Shown: piece by piece, positions 9,356-20,974 of the stretch | How positions within the stretch are numbered: the stretch's first letter is position 1 | Layout of the letters: the number at the start of each line of letters is the position of its first letter | Source: Liolophura sinensis | Taxonomy: Eukaryota; Mollusca; Polyplacophora; Chitonida; Chitonidae | Reading direction: 5' to 3' | DNA: 64,000 bases | Assembly: GCF_032854445.1 (NCBI RefSeq) | Contig: NC_088301.1 | Span: 16,633,518 to 16,697,517 of the forward strand | Translations under genes and position numbers: made by a program | The notes under the pieces: generated by a model | What the model saw: the letters and a program-made list of their open reading frames with translations, nothing else | Told to the model about the DNA's origin: nothing | Database searches by the model: none

Positions 9356-11780
9356 GTTCAAATGACGACTCCATTTCATGGAACGATTTAGGCCAAGGTA
9401 ATAAGAGACCTTTCGGGATAATAATGGGAAATATGGAAGCCAAAACGGCCTTCTTAAGTCCATCATTTATCAGTTACAATTAAACGGAACAAGACGGTAA
9501 AAGAAGTCTTGAACAATCAACGCGATGTTTGTCAGCCGTACTTTACCTCCTCCTATAGCTCCGCAACTTGACATGGGCTTGCACGTCTAAGTCATATCGA
9601 TAGACGTATTGCATACAAAATTGCTTGAAACATTGTCAATACATCTAACCACTGAAACAGCATGGTTCATTCGTTAAAGTAAATAAAGACAGTGTAGAGT
9701 CTGAACTACCCTGCCTATATATTAGTGTGTTTTTTATCGGTATTCTTTTTACTTATTCTGATGTTGAAGCTTACAAAAACACAGCCTACGAAACAAAACT
9801 ATGCGAACACGTCGACTAAAAGCCTGGAAAAATATTTCACATGTAAAGGCTTACGGAATGACATCAATCTGTCAAGGGGGAAAGATGCGTCCAGCAGAAC
9901 AGCGGTGGTGTAACCCGTCAGTTACACAGCAGACAGAAAACACGTTCACACTCTGGCTTGAGAAACCAGAATGCAAGATCACAATTACAGTTTCCGAAGG
10001 AAGAACTTAACCAATATGGAAAGTTTGACGTCATTGTACTCAATGAATGGTTATGTCAAAACTGTAATCAGCACGTGTAAAGTAAGGCAAACAATAATGA
10101 GTCGTATAATTGTTCACGTATGTGTAATATTTCGCGCATCTGTGCAATTCACGGTGTTTGTACTATAACTTGCGCTAATTAATTTTTGATTCACTTGTAC
10201 ACATTTGTGTCTTTTGACCCTGCTGCTATATTTTGCACAAAATGGTTCGTTTTTTTTTGTCATTCATTTGTTTGTTTTTTGGAGTTTTCGTTTATGGATC
10301 CAGTATTATATCATAACATCACACATTCGAAGCAAAATGATATTTCCTAAAAAAAAAAAAAAAAAAAACGCCCGCGGGAATACGCCTTATATATAAGATA
10401 TCTCTGTACACCCGTTGGGACTGAGTATAACAAAATAGTTCATCTCTCATACTAGCTTAGAAACGGGGACCAGCGGTAGATTGATTCTAGTGACATGTCT
10501 ATGACAAACGTCCGGACATGTTGCAAAGGCGTTAATGAAAACGTGTGTGGAACACACGTGTTACTCGAATGTACGAGCGTGGGACATGACCACCAGGAAG
10601 GGTTGAGGATGATATGTTGGCAGATAAGTAAGAGAGAAGGTACGGGTATATATAACTTCGTTTGAGCATCATTTATCTTGTTCTTTGTCCATGCAGGATG
10701 ACTGGACAGGCTTGAAATCCAATATACATTGTACTTCTCCATGTCAGTCATCGGGGAATGTACATCAAGTTTAGGCCTCCGGGACAAAACATATGAAATC
10801 CATTCCTGCTAAACACGAGGATCGACGACCAAATCACATCAGCTCCTCGTGTTCAGTTAACAAGTGTCAACAGCATCTGTAATGCTTCTTCATAGCGGAT
10901 TTCCCAAATGATTAACAAATTTAAACACCTGGTACGGAAAACATCTTGTCAAGAATAGTGTTTAGTTGGGGCGGCGAACTAAACCTTGTGAACACTAGTT
11001 CTGATGAAAAGAACAGACCGCCTATCCTGATATACAATTAAATCGATCCACATAAATGCGACACATGACCGGGTTCTGTGTTTCTGACATTTGAAACCTT
11101 CCTTTCATAAGTTTTTGGACGGATAAGGGCCAACAAAACGTTGAAGTAAAAAGACAAAACTGGACACCACTAATAATACAGAAATACAGTATGGGCACGA
11201 TATCCCTAACTTTTGCTGCACGAAATCAGCCACCGGAGATAAAGGCGTCACGAGACAAGCGCCCAGGAATTAACCACAACCCTGTGCGTGGAATGCACGC
11301 CTCGAGATCACGAAGCGATCTTACACTTAGTTCATCATTTTAATCACTAAGTTTAGTATGTTCCTTTCCGTTATTTTTGCCGAAATCTGGGATACAATAA
11401 CTAACATAATTTACCCTGTCAAGTTATACTTTGACCTTGTTAAATCAGAAATAAATTTAAAATGATCTGAAATTTTGAATTAAGTCTAAGATCGCGTCGT
11501 GATTCTGGGGCCTGATTTACAAGAGATGGGAAATTTTAAACGTGTGTATGCTGAAATTTAATTTTATGGATATGAAGATTTTTTATAAAAAAGTGAGAAA
11601 AAATGTGAGCCTGTGTACTTTATTTTCTCTATATTCGAATACGAAGAATTACTGTCAGCCCAGAAGAGAGGACTCGTTATTGAGATTTGGTAATCATATT
11701 TATAAAAGAAAACGGAAAGAACCAACCCCCAAAATAACAAAAACAAGCCCACAAACGTCTGAATTTCACACAGATTCGAG
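9356..11780. other. Gene-free stretch
   Basis: No exon or known repeat is seen. A poly(A) run of about 20 lies near 10350-10369; no retrocopy body could be recognised beside it. Confidence 0.45.
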
Positions 11781-11784
11781 GGTA

Positions 11785-11845
11785 ACAAAAAAAAAACCCC
11801 AACCCCCCCCCCCACCCCCCCCCAAAAAAAAACAAACAAAAAAAC
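11785..11845. repeat. A/C homopolymer tract
   Basis: Runs of A (8-10) alternate with runs of C (7-10). This low-complexity tract opens the long overlapping frames at 11542-12016 on both strands, which are not supported as genes. Confidence 0.85.
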
Positions 11846-11884
11846 AGATCGAAAGTAAAAACAGCCAAACTCACCACAAAGAGA

Positions 11885-12085
11885 TCCGAGAATATCCGAC
11901 ACGTCTGTAAGTGACCTTTGAAAACATCTACAGACCAGAAATTCTGTGATTCCTTTCTGGATGTAGAGGGGGTTGAAGTTTCTGTAGACTTGAAAGGCAC
12001 GGCAAGGTGATGCCAACTTCTCTATAAACTGATCAGAATTTCTGAATGTACGGTTTTGTCACACACTCAGTTATTTGATAGCTTC
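11885..12085 (-). repeat. Inverted copy 1 of an S2-linked 150-bp module
   Basis: On the minus strand this reads GGTGATGCCAACTTCTCTATAAA and related phrases, and matches 27843-27995 on the plus strand at high identity. The next sequence out (the S2 copy at 12086) also matches the S2 beside the second copy, so module and SINE were duplicated together. A ~22-bp segment near 12060 is present only here. Both copies stay open in the frame containing ESQNFWSVDVFKGH. Confidence 0.7.
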
Positions 12086-12435
12086 AATGGCTATTGAATG
12101 GGTGAGTGCATAGGGTTTAACGTGATACTTAACAATTTTTCAGTCGTGTGACGACGAAGCAGTCCTTAGAGTGCATGTACGTGTAATGTGCCTCCTTGTT
12201 GCTGGACAGATATCCACCACTCCTTTATCTATAGTGCAGCTTCACTGAGACGACTTAGCAAATGCAAGTAAGCAGCCCCACCCGAACCATTCTACTGTAA
12301 CCAGTCGTTGCACTATCCCCTTAATGCTGAAAGTCAAGCAAGGATGTTACCACTTCCTCTTAAGATCTTAAGTGTGACCAGAATTGACCCCGCATCTACC
12401 ACCCCACGAAGTGGACGCCCTACTAAATGGGCCAT
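12086..12435 (-). mobile_element. SINE S2, core A, near full length
   Basis: Read on the minus strand: a tRNA-like head (TAGTAGGGCGTCCACTTCG, TAGATGCGGGGTCAATTC), core A (AACGACTGGTT, GCACTATAGATAAAGGAG, GGAGGCACATTACA) and the tail ACTGAAAAATTGTTAAG with GTTAAACCCTA. It is the partner of 27605-27842. Confidence 0.8.
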
Positions 12436-12990
12436 TGGGGCCGACATTTAAAAGTTATATACCCTAACCAGTATTGACGAAGATTCCATTCATCTCAACT
12501 CTTTCAACGGCATTTGAGTTGAATGAGGGCTTAGATATTTATTAAGATATATATAGTGATGTCAACAACAGAATTTTACCAGCTGTACCGACTGCTGGTG
12601 TAACCCCAAATTTTGGTAAATCTATGTTTCCACATACAGACATGTATATTCCCCAGCCTGGCAGTGCTCAGGTTTAGTGAATGGTGGGATTTTCCAAACG
12701 CTCTAGAACCCAATGAATAATTTTCCACTAATAGTGACACGTGGTTCGGAGGATATAAATTCTCCAAACCGCTGATCCCTAGGTGTTCCGCTACCCTGAA
12801 AATGGTTTAACTGTATCTGGATATAAAGATTTAAATGTAGTCAGTGAATCCAACAGTTTTGGAAAACTTCCGGAGCGGCTGAATTTACGTTGTATCCAAC
12901 AAAAACATAGAAGAGAAATTGATAACCCACGAGACACGAGTCGTCGGGTTAGCGTGACACTGTGATGTTTATATAATATAATTAATGACG
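12436..12990. other. Gene-free stretch
   Basis: A short plus-strand frame (12783-12965) and its shadow are open, but no domain, splice context or repeat identity supports them. Confidence 0.4.
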
Positions 12991-12992
12991 TA

Positions 12993-13235
12993 CACGAAAG
13001 TGAGTAAAAGTACAGCAGCGTCGACAGTGTGATAGCTAGCAAAGGGTCAGACGTAACCGGTGAAATACGGTCTCTTACCACGTACAGGGTTTTATTCTAA
13101 CTGCTCATGCAAATGTGTAAATAATAGAACTTTACACGCCCTCTAGCACCATGACTTAGGCAGAATTAGACACAAAAAATATCCAGTGATGTTAAAAGCA
13201 ACTTATTAGACATTACTAGTTTAGAATTATTCAAA
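12993..13235 (+). repeat. R1, near full length
   Basis: Anchors in order: GATAGCTAGCAAAGGGTCAGACGTAACCGGTGAAATAC, TTTATTCTAACTGCTCATGCAAATG, CTAGCACCATGACTTAGGCAGAATT, CAGTGATGTTAAAAGCAA and TAGTTTAGAATTATTCAAAA. No protein is encoded. Confidence 0.75.
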
Positions 13236-13467
13236 AATAAATTGCATAAATTACGCATAAATAGATAAATAACTTTGAAGTGTCCCATTTGTGGTTAGTG
13301 ATGGCCAAATTCTGTGCATTGATTCCCCGTAATATGCATCAATGTATTCACAGCCTGCATGGTCCGAATCCTCCAATATGCATTTTTCTCTTAACTTGTT
13401 TCCGAACAAAGCGAATTTCATCACTGAATTGCAGGTCAATAAAATGATGTATACGGAATTTATAAGC

Positions 13468-13920
13468 ACAAACGCTGGATCTAAGGGAAATTACAGACTC
13501 CTCAGATGGAACATCTTATCTCGACCTATATCTGTATAAAGACCAAAACGGTTTCTTTCTCTCGCAGACTTTACGACAATAAGGATAGTTGCACTTTTTA
13601 ACTTTTTGTAAATTTGGTAAATTATCTGTTTTTGGACAGCAGTATACCGAAGGGTCATGCATATGGCTTGTACATATTTCACCTTGTAGCATTTGTTACA
13701 TTCTGCGTGTTACGTGACCGTTTCAATCAACGTCACAAGTTTTTACTGCAAAAACTTCGCTCCCACTTTTACAATAAGTATAATTCTCGTGTGAGTAAAT
13801 ACGGACCGACGTTCTGGAGGCCCTGCTTTATGATTTTGTCTAATTCCGCGTAAGCGCGCAGCGAGGAGCATAGTATTCATCGTGTTGAATTAGGTCTCCA
13901 CTTTGATATATGAACATTTG
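13468..13920 (+). pseudogene. PLE-4: 5'-truncated RT C-terminus
   Basis: The sequence starts abruptly at the codons for the LDLKETTDS phrase. It continues through DGTSYLDLYLYKD, a frameshift, then SSIPKGHAYGLYIFHLVAFV and RFNQRHKFLLQKL to the C-terminus. The 3' non-coding phrase TCGTGTTGAA near 13880 matches PLE-5. The catalytic RT part is absent. The abrupt 5' end fits 5' truncation during target-primed reverse transcription. Confidence 0.75.
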
Positions 13921-14570
13921 ACTCATACTGAAGCCCTACCAAGGATGGACAATGGACAATGTATCTAACTCAGATAAACATTTTATTCTTCGCACAGCCA
14001 AATACAAGGCAATGTTACGTATGAGGAAAACAGTCTGCAAACAGAACATATTTTGCGAAAGTTTTACACATTTTGAATCTTTACTTTAGCATCAATACTT
14101 CGTTCATGGCAAATGTAATCTTCAGATTTCATATCACAGGTGGGACCTTACACGTGACAATGTGTTTGTGGTCTTGGGAAGTGGAAAATAACAGACGTTA
14201 CATTTGTCATATATCGTATCATTAGGCATGGAAGGATAAGCAGTAGTTAATAAGCATTTGAGCATTCCCTGGTAGTATCAAGTTCCCGCGTGATTCTCAG
14301 GCTGACACGTTGTCCAAAGGCCGTTCCACGTCCAGGCCTGTCAGCTAATGACACCTCTCTAATTTTCATCCGGATGACACACGGGCGAGTGGGGCAAGCA
14401 GACATTCTACTGTCGTATTTTATATCACACAGACACTGATATTTCCTGCTAACAATGAATATCGTCGTACACAGCCTAGACTGTTATCATCTCAAAGCAA
14501 TGTATATTCTGCTAATGTCGCCTCATTCCTTTTTTTGGCGATTGTGACGTTAGGCGTCTATGCGTTCAAA
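13921..14570. other. Gene-free stretch
   Basis: No exon or repeat copy was recognised. Confidence 0.4.
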
Positions 14571-14572
14571 CA

Positions 14573-14900
14573 GACATACGTATACCAGCCATCAAACAGT
14601 AAGGACGTTTCATGTCAATAAGGACATGGCCAGTTCCACCAACAAATCACCAAGAACTAAGAAAGTATATAAAGTATAAATAAAGTACAAATATAGGAAG
14701 ATATCACACAAATGGAAGTAGTCAACAGTTTTCAGTGATGTCAGAAAGACGCAAGGTATGTTCTAGGCGAATGAGTGAAATCAGCATTCAGATCTTGTAC
14801 CATGCTAAAATATCAGTTGTCGGTAACAAAATATGTATGTCAGTTGCGCCTTGATTGCAACACTTCAGATGTCCAACGTGGCAATCCAACGTGCCAGCAA
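14573..14900 (-). mobile_element. PLE 3' non-coding end only
   Basis: The phrases GTATACCAGC, AAGAAAGTATATAAAGTA, CAACAGTTTTCAGTGATGT, GAGTGAAATCAGCATTCA and GATTGCAACACTTCA follow the same order as in PLE-3 (19260-19560) and PLE-6 (52850-53030). No RT coding sequence is attached. Confidence 0.65.
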
Positions 14901-15818
14901 ATCGTGGCAAAGTGCACATTTAATAAACCTTATTGCATAGATATAGCTTTTTGTTTGAAGGCAATGTTTATGCTTTTTGTACGGGTTTTGTGATCATCGA
15001 AATGTTATTTTATTCATTGATGTATTATATGCAAAAAGTATAAATGAAGTTTAAAAACACTTTAACTATCTGGCGTTTTTTCCCCTGCAATCAAGAACAA
15101 GTCCGATGTTCAGGTCTCTCGGTCTACAGAATCAGTTTTACCACATGAACTTACTACTCATTCAAAGGTCAATCATGGGTTTTATTCTAACTGCCTATAT
15201 ATAAATATATATACACACACACACAGATTTATTAACTGCGTAAATTTTAGAGAAAAAAAAATGCTGTTATCATGTGTAACAGCAACACGTGAGTTCAGTG
15301 CATTAGAGAACAAATGTCACTAACTCTCCTTTAGCCAAGATGCTAATATGTAATATGCAGCGTATCACCAGATTAAAAGATGTTCTGTTTGCATGTCGCA
15401 AACATGCACATGTATGACGTGTAGGCCATTGGAGCAGAACATGTAGCATGTATGTTGCATGATCAAATTACAATGGTTTGATTTTGCAACGCTTTGATAA
15501 TGCAGTAATACGGATATATGTTTGGCAAGTATATCTTATTCGAATGAAAGGATAACTATAATATGAACCGTCTGAACCTTGTTTCGTACCTCGTCAAATC
15601 CCTCGAGGTTTCCAGTAACACAACGAACACGCAGACGAAGATGTTAGTATATATTCTAAACCAAATATGAAAAAAGGGGTAAAAACGGCATATTTTGTCC
15701 TACCGCTCTCTTTTACTCCTTCTACAAAGGTCTTGCAATTAGAGCAATGAGCGATAAGCTGAAGCCATTGCAGTTGATCTAGATACGTGAAAGCTACTTT
15801 TGTGTGACGTCGTGTCTT
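14901..15818. other. Gene-free stretch
   Basis: Only a 30-bp R1 middle fragment (GGGTTTTATTCTAACTGCC, about 15178-15196) and a short TATA/CACA run are seen. Confidence 0.4.
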
Positions 15819-15829
15819 ATTGTTGCGTG

Positions 15830-16080
15830 GCTCAGTTGGTTAGCGCGCTAGCGCAGCCCAATGACCCAGGAGTCTCTCACCAATGCAGTCGCTGTGAGTT
15901 CAAGTCCAGCTCATGCTGGCTTCCTTTCTGGCCGCAAGTGGGAAGGTCTGCTAACAACCTGCGGATGCTCGTGGGTTTCCCCCGGATTCTGCCCAGTTTC
16001 CACCCACCATAATGCTGGTCGCCGTCGTATAAGTGAAATATTCTTGAGTACGGCGTAAAACACCAATCAAAAAAATAAAT
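15830..16080 (+). mobile_element. SINE S1 with 11-bp target-site duplication
   Basis: This tRNA-derived SINE has an A-box-like GGCTCAGTTGGTTAG at its start and a B-box-like GTTCAAGTCC at 15898-15907. The S1 body follows: CTCATGCTGGCTTCC, CGTGGGTTTCCCCCGG and CACCCACCATAATGCTGG. The 3' end is TATAAGTGAAATATTCTTGAG, GTAAAACACCAATC and an AAAT tail. ATTGTTGCGTG occurs at 15819-15829 and again at 16081-16091, marking the insertion. The tRNA-like head is not a tRNA gene, since no full cloverleaf or functional anticodon arm continues. Confidence 0.9.
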
Positions 16081-16498
16081 ATTGTTGCGTGACGTAGGAG
16101 TCTAGAAGTTTACTGCACATATATTATCATGTCATACTACTGATCGCAGATTGGAACGATATAAAACAAATGTATCTTTTTTCAGATCATAACGTAAAAC
16201 ATCAAATATTTGAAAACAAAAGCCATATCCATAAACTGTACGAAATAATAACACTTTTATCACTATAGGAAATTCCCACAGTTCGCCTTTATATAAACCA
16301 TAAAAGCAAATTTAACAAACTCAAATTCTTTTATTTTTGGAAATAAACAGCATCAATATGATATTATTTGGGGAGGTAAACATACCAGTCAGTGTGTTGC
16401 GTGACACACTCGATGTTGGTCATCTCTATTTAATATGTATATTTGCACAATGCAAAACTAACAGGGAAGTAGAATGTTACTACATAACGTTACGTTAT
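16081..16498. other. Gene-free stretch
   Basis: AT-rich, with no recognised element. Confidence 0.4.
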
Positions 16499-16625
16499 TT
16501 TACATAAACAGCTGAAATAAATCTGTGTCTGAGGTAATTTGAAAAGGGACCGTATTTTTCCAACTGCGTGTGACCATCTGCCGGCTATCAGGCTGACGCG
16601 ATTCCTCTCATTTTACTCTTTGTGC
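16499..16625 (-). repeat. R1, head and middle
   Basis: Minus-strand anchors present: GATAGCCGGCAGATGGTCACACG and a TTCAAATTACCTCAGACACAG block. The 3' half is missing; the S2 copy at 16638 begins where it ends. Confidence 0.55.
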
Positions 16626-16637
16626 TCTTTTATAGAG

Positions 16638-16885
16638 TTTCGGGAGCGGTAGAGTCACGCATGATAAAGCAACGACTAGTTGTCCCGTATCAGTATTACG
16701 GCTTGAGTGGAGCGGCTTATCTGCCTTCGGTAAGGCGTTCCAGTGGAGCAGAACTAGATAAAAAAGCGGGGGAAACTCCGTCCTGCAACAAGGGGGCACA
16801 TTACATGCACTCTAAGGATTCCTTCGTTGTCATATGATGGAAAAGTGCGACGTTAAACCCAAACACTTGCTCACTCATTTATATA
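16638..16885 (+). mobile_element. SINE S2, core A, 5'-incomplete
   Basis: It contains core A (CTTCGGTAAGGCGTTCCAG, AGCAGAACTAGATAAAA, GCACATTACATGCACTC) and the tail TGCGACGTTAAACCCAAACA followed by CTCACTCA. Confidence 0.75.
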
Positions 16886-17181
16886 GTTGAATTTCCTCAC
16901 GTTGCGACCTTGTCATTATTCACGGTCTACACGGGTTTGACATTTACATATGTCTTGAAACTGATAGCTGTTCCTGTACCAGATGTTAAACAACGTTATT
17001 GACTAACTGGTGTCAAACTATGTTTTTGGTAATGAATTCTGCCATTATCGGTGAGGAACTCCGCTTCTTGCATATTCTACAAATGGTACACGATTGTCAA
17101 GCTTGCCGTATAAATAGACATGGATAATTTAATTAACATAAATTCTTTATAGTTCTTTTTGTTTTTCTCCTATTGAATATG

Positions 17182-17440
17182 TATGTATGTATTCTTTGGG
17201 TTTCACGTCGTACTTAATTTTTTCTAGTCATTCGAGGACGGGGAGTCATTAGGTGTGTGTAGATATCCTGTGTCTTCCTGTGGAGGTGCTGCCGCCACTA
17301 AAGTATTATGCTGATGACACCAGACATGACACCCAACCCAGTCACATTATACTGATACCGAGCCAACCAGTCCTGAGGAGGCCGCTCTTACCCTTAGCGC
17401 ACCTTAGCGATGTTCTTTTTACTGAGGATAACCCACAACA
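17182..17440 (-). mobile_element. SINE S2, core B
   Basis: Minus-strand order: GGTATCAGTATAATGTGACTGG, a GTGTCATGTCTGGTGTC phrase, AGTGGCGGCAGCACC, GGAAGACACAGGATATC, then the GAAACCCAAAGAATACATAC tail. It is the clearest core-B copy. Confidence 0.75.
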
Positions 17441-18832
17441 AACTGTCACATCAAGAATTACAGATACAAAGAAAAACGTTATGTATCATTAAATTTGGAA
17501 ATCCGATGTTGGTGAACAAAATCAACATGAAATTATTTTAAATATTAATTCGATAGAAGGTCAGATATAACTAAATGGGGAAAAAGCGGTTTCTAAAGTG
17601 TATCGAGGCAGGCAGAATAGCAAATACAGAAATATTGTCAATTACACTAAGATATGAAGAACCATTTAGCAAGACGCAAAGCGTGCGCTTGAGGTATGGA
17701 CCCACAACAAAAGGGTAATGAGGACCAAGACAAAGTACACGAACTAATGATGTGAGCACGTGTTTGAGCAGCAAAGGCATGGTCAGAAAAGAATGTTTGG
17801 ACATTTTCGTACCATCATCACTTTGAACAAGTAGTCTTTTGAGTAATATTGAATTTAAACAGATTTTTTCGTGAAGGACTTAAGCCCTTTCTCATCTCAC
17901 AAGTATCTATTAATGTGCATTTATTAAGAGATATTTCCTCTTCTACAGTTGCCAACACCTTAAAGTTTTACCCATAATACATGACTTGAAAAAGCTAGAC
18001 GTATGACATAATATTAATAGTGAGGAGCACTAGGAAAACCTATATTGTGCATTTGGTGATAAAATATTATTTTACAAAAAAAATCGACAAATTGTCACAT
18101 AAAGGTTCAGAGCATAGTGACTGTGGAATATTCCGCCACATAAATGGGGTGGTGGGTGTCTTCCCACAAAGAGGTCACTTCCACAGATAAGTCTTAACTG
18201 GATCAGCGACATTTTCCGACACAGGTTTTCTTTGTACTGTTGTCTGCATATCGGATAGATATGACCTCTATCAGATCTTGGACAAGAAATAAAACTTACC
18301 TTTGCCTGACAGGAAGCTGTTAAGACATTTGAACAGACAAACTCAGAGGTATGGTGTAGCATCATGTCCATGAACATCTTTTACAACCTTTGTAATTTGC
18401 GTATAGCTTGAACGATGCATGAAACGGTTTCGTGATTTTCCCGTCAAATGTAATTTAGGATAGGTTATAACATATAAATCTTTGATGATGGTGGTGGAGA
18501 AAGCTGTTGGGGTGGGGTGGGGTGGGGTGGATGATAACCAGTCTCAGAGTTATTTATTTATTAGTGTGCTATATGCCAGAATTCATTAGCTCAACGGATT
18601 AACTTCACATAGTGAAGAACGCAGGTCACCCCGAGAAAGGACTTAGAATGCAACGTTGGAAAACATCAATGTATCGACCTTTATTTGGTCACCATCGGGA
18701 TTATATATGTATCTAGCCAAATAAACGTGTAAATATTGATGTTTGCCAACGGTGCACTTCACATTTTTCCTCAAAGCTGACCTGCCTACTTTGCTAAATA
18801 CTTGAGAGTGCACATTATCATTATCAAATACT
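17441..18832. other. Gene-free stretch
   Basis: No exon or known repeat is seen, apart from a G-rich run GGGGTGGGGTGGGGTGGGGT near 18510-18530 that could fold as a G-quadruplex. Confidence 0.4.
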
Positions 18833-18844
18833 TGAACTTCAGGG

Positions 18845-18968
18845 ACCTGCGGATGGTCGTGGGTTTCCCCTGGGCTCAGCCCTGTTTCCACCCACCATAA
18901 TACAGACCGCCGTCGTATAAGTGAAATATTCTTGAGTACGGCGTAATGAAATAAATAAATAAGTAAAC
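18845..18968 (+). mobile_element. 5'-truncated SINE S1 with perfect 12-bp duplication
   Basis: Only the 3' half of S1 is present, starting ACCTGCGGATGG and ending in AAATAAATAAATAAG. TGAACTTCAGGG flanks it at 18833-18844 and 18969-18980 with no mismatch. The intact duplication shows that the truncation happened during insertion. Confidence 0.9.
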
Positions 18969-19229
18969 TGAACTTCAGGGTCAGAGTGTTATTCTTTTTC
19001 CGCCAAGAGCTTTTATTTCTTTTAAGAAATTCAGCACAACTGAAAAACAATGATATTCCCTTCCCATGCAAACTCAAAGGCTTTTTTGGTGTGCACGAAA
19101 ATTAGGCTGGGCTTGCAGTTGTTGCATATGAGCGGTGGTACTTACAGCATAAATAGTCGTCACTGGAGAGGAATGACTCAAAATGCTGTGTTGTTGTCAC
19201 ATTTAATATACAATGACATTAATAAAATA

Positions 19230-20008
19230 TCAAGGGACCAGGTGTACATGTGAGAATATATGCGTCGAAATAGACATTCGTATACCAGCTGTCAACCAAT
19301 CAGGATGTTCCGGGTCAATAATCGCAAGACCAATTCCCAACACGACGTTTAACACAAACCACCAAAGAACTAAGGAAGTATATAAAGTACGAAAATAGGA
19401 CGGAATCAGATTAACACTTCCCAGTGATGTAGGAAATACGCAAAGGTATGCTATGAGCGACTGAGTGAAATCAGTATTCAAATCGTGTACCGTTCTAGAA
19501 TATAAGTTGTCAATAATAAAATATGCATCTCAGCTAAGCTTTGATTGTAGCTGTTCATATATCCAAAGTGGCAATCTCATTCAACACCATGGGTATTTAA
19601 GTCCCTATTCCCGGGTAAGCGGAATTAGACACAATCACGAAGCAGAACGCAAAAGTTTCTGGGCGCTCTGTACATATTTACTTGCAAGAGAATTTTACTC
19701 ATAGTAAAACTTAAGAAATTTGGGGTGAAAGCGTTTGAAGGAGTGCCCTGGATACTAGGTGTCGCAATAATAACTTTGATTGAACGTTGATTGAAATCCT
19801 CACACAATATGTAGGATCTAGAAAATGTTGCTGTCCAAGTAAGGACAATTTACAAGGTCAAAGTTGTAACTATCCATCTTGTCGTACAGTCTGGAAGAGA
19901 GGAAACCTTTTTGGTCTATGTACAAATATAAGTCTAGATAAGATGTACCATCTAGAGAGTCTGTGGTATCCTTTAAATCCAGGGAAGGTGGGTAGAGCGT
20001 GTACAATA
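19230..20008 (-). pseudogene. PLE-3: 5'-truncated RT C-terminus plus 3' region
   Basis: On the minus strand homology starts at YPPSLDLKDTTDS (about 20005) and continues through DGTSYLDLYLY, LYDKMDSYNFDLVN and PYLDSNI, then becomes frame-broken to about 19640. The non-coding 3' end extends to about 19260 with the conserved CTTGCGATTATTGACC box and TATAAAGTA phrases. The RT catalytic part is missing. The junction at 20008/20009 is directly against the tandem-duplicated A unit. Confidence 0.75.
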
Positions 20009-20166
20009 GGAAGTGCCCGGTATATAAAACGTGTTGTTAAACCCGTTAAATGACAAAAAATTTTCACGTTGGCCGGACTCATAGCTGGCATTAACGGCGT
20101 TAATCAAAAGCATTCAATTTGTCACGTATGCCCGAGTACACGGCTAGGAAGATCGTATAAAGAGGC
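20009..20166 (+). repeat. Interleaved duplication, unit A
   Basis: It is repeated at 20311-20469 with a handful of mismatches, from GGAAGTGCCCGG to GATCGTATAAAGAGGC. The content is not recognised. Confidence 0.9.
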
Positions 20167-20169
20167 TAA

Positions 20170-20293
20170 AACATAAAGGGTGGTTTCCGACTATCCTACA
20201 AGTTTTGGAAGCGCATTAGCATAATGGACTTCAAAGTTTGGCAACGGCGTCAACATCCTGGACTACATAGTTTGACAAAAGCGTTAATATTCT
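20170..20293 (+). repeat. Interleaved duplication, unit B
   Basis: It is repeated at 20851-20974 with about one mismatch in 124 bases (AAGTTTTGG versus AAGTTTCGG). Its end is the beginning of the 34-bp minisatellite motif. Confidence 0.9.
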
Positions 20294-20310
20294 AAAATTC
20301 TTAATATAAA

Positions 20311-20469
20311 GGAAGTGCCCGGTATATAAAACGTGTTGTTAAACCCGTTAAATGACAAGAAATTTTTCACGTTGGCCGGACTCACAGTTGGCATTAACGG
20401 CGTTAATCCCAAGCATTCAATTTGTCACGTATGCCCGAGTACACGGCTAGGAAGATCGTATAAAGAGGC
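20311..20469 (+). repeat. Interleaved duplication, unit A'
   Basis: Second copy of the 20009-20166 unit, 302 bp downstream. It is followed by different sequence (CACTTGTCAGG) instead of unit B. Confidence 0.9.
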
Positions 20470-20644
20470 ACTTGTCAGGTTTTTGACAAAAGCTCCCCAT
20501 GCATTGTTTATTAACGTGTCACGAAAAATACGACACAGTTTATTTGCATGTAACTTTTACGTGTAGCACAGCTGGCATTCTATGCAGAATGAATTAACTC
20601 CATACAATCTACACCCTCTCACCCCCTCCCCCGGAAAGCTGTAC

Positions 20645-20736
20645 TGCCTGATTTATTAATTTGATTGCTGTTTTACGCTGTACTCATGATTGTTTCACTT
20701 ATACGATGGCGGCCAACAGTATGGTGGGAGCGCCTT
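20645..20736 (-). mobile_element. SINE S1, 3' end fragment
   Basis: On the minus strand it has CACCATACTGTTGGCCGCC, ATCGTATAAGTGAAACAATC and GTACAGCGTAAAACAGCAATC, then an AAAT-type end. The head is absent. Confidence 0.75.
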
Positions 20737-20850
20737 ATTGACGCTATACTACTGCATACATGAACCCATGCCATTTCTGTTCAATGCTGTAGTTATTGTT
20801 CGGCTTATCAAGCTGAACGCTGGAAACCTATACATGTCGTACTCGACTGA

Positions 20851-20974
20851 AACATAAAGGGTGGTTTCCGACTATCCTACAAGTTTCGGAAGCGCATTAG
20901 CATAATGGACTTCAAAGTTTGGCAACGGCGTCAACATCCTGGACTACATAGTTTGACAAAAGCGTTAATATTCT
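20851..20974 (+). repeat. Interleaved duplication, unit B'
   Basis: Near-identical copy of 20170-20293. It runs directly into the minisatellite. Confidence 0.9.

Noticed and set aside
9163-9443. ORFs rich in YIHTYIHT or VCMYVCMY
   Set aside because: Translation of the CATA microsatellite.
11542-12016. Overlapping long frames on both strands
   Set aside because: They are opened by A/C homopolymers and end in a repeated module; no domain or splice support.
15830-15905. tRNA gene at SINE heads (also 28960, 47150, 51000)
   Set aside because: Only A- and B-box-like segments are kept; the acceptor and anticodon arms do not pair, and each is joined to a SINE body.
16608-16837. Overlapping ORFs of 63-71 codons
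   Set aside because: They lie within an S2 SINE copy.
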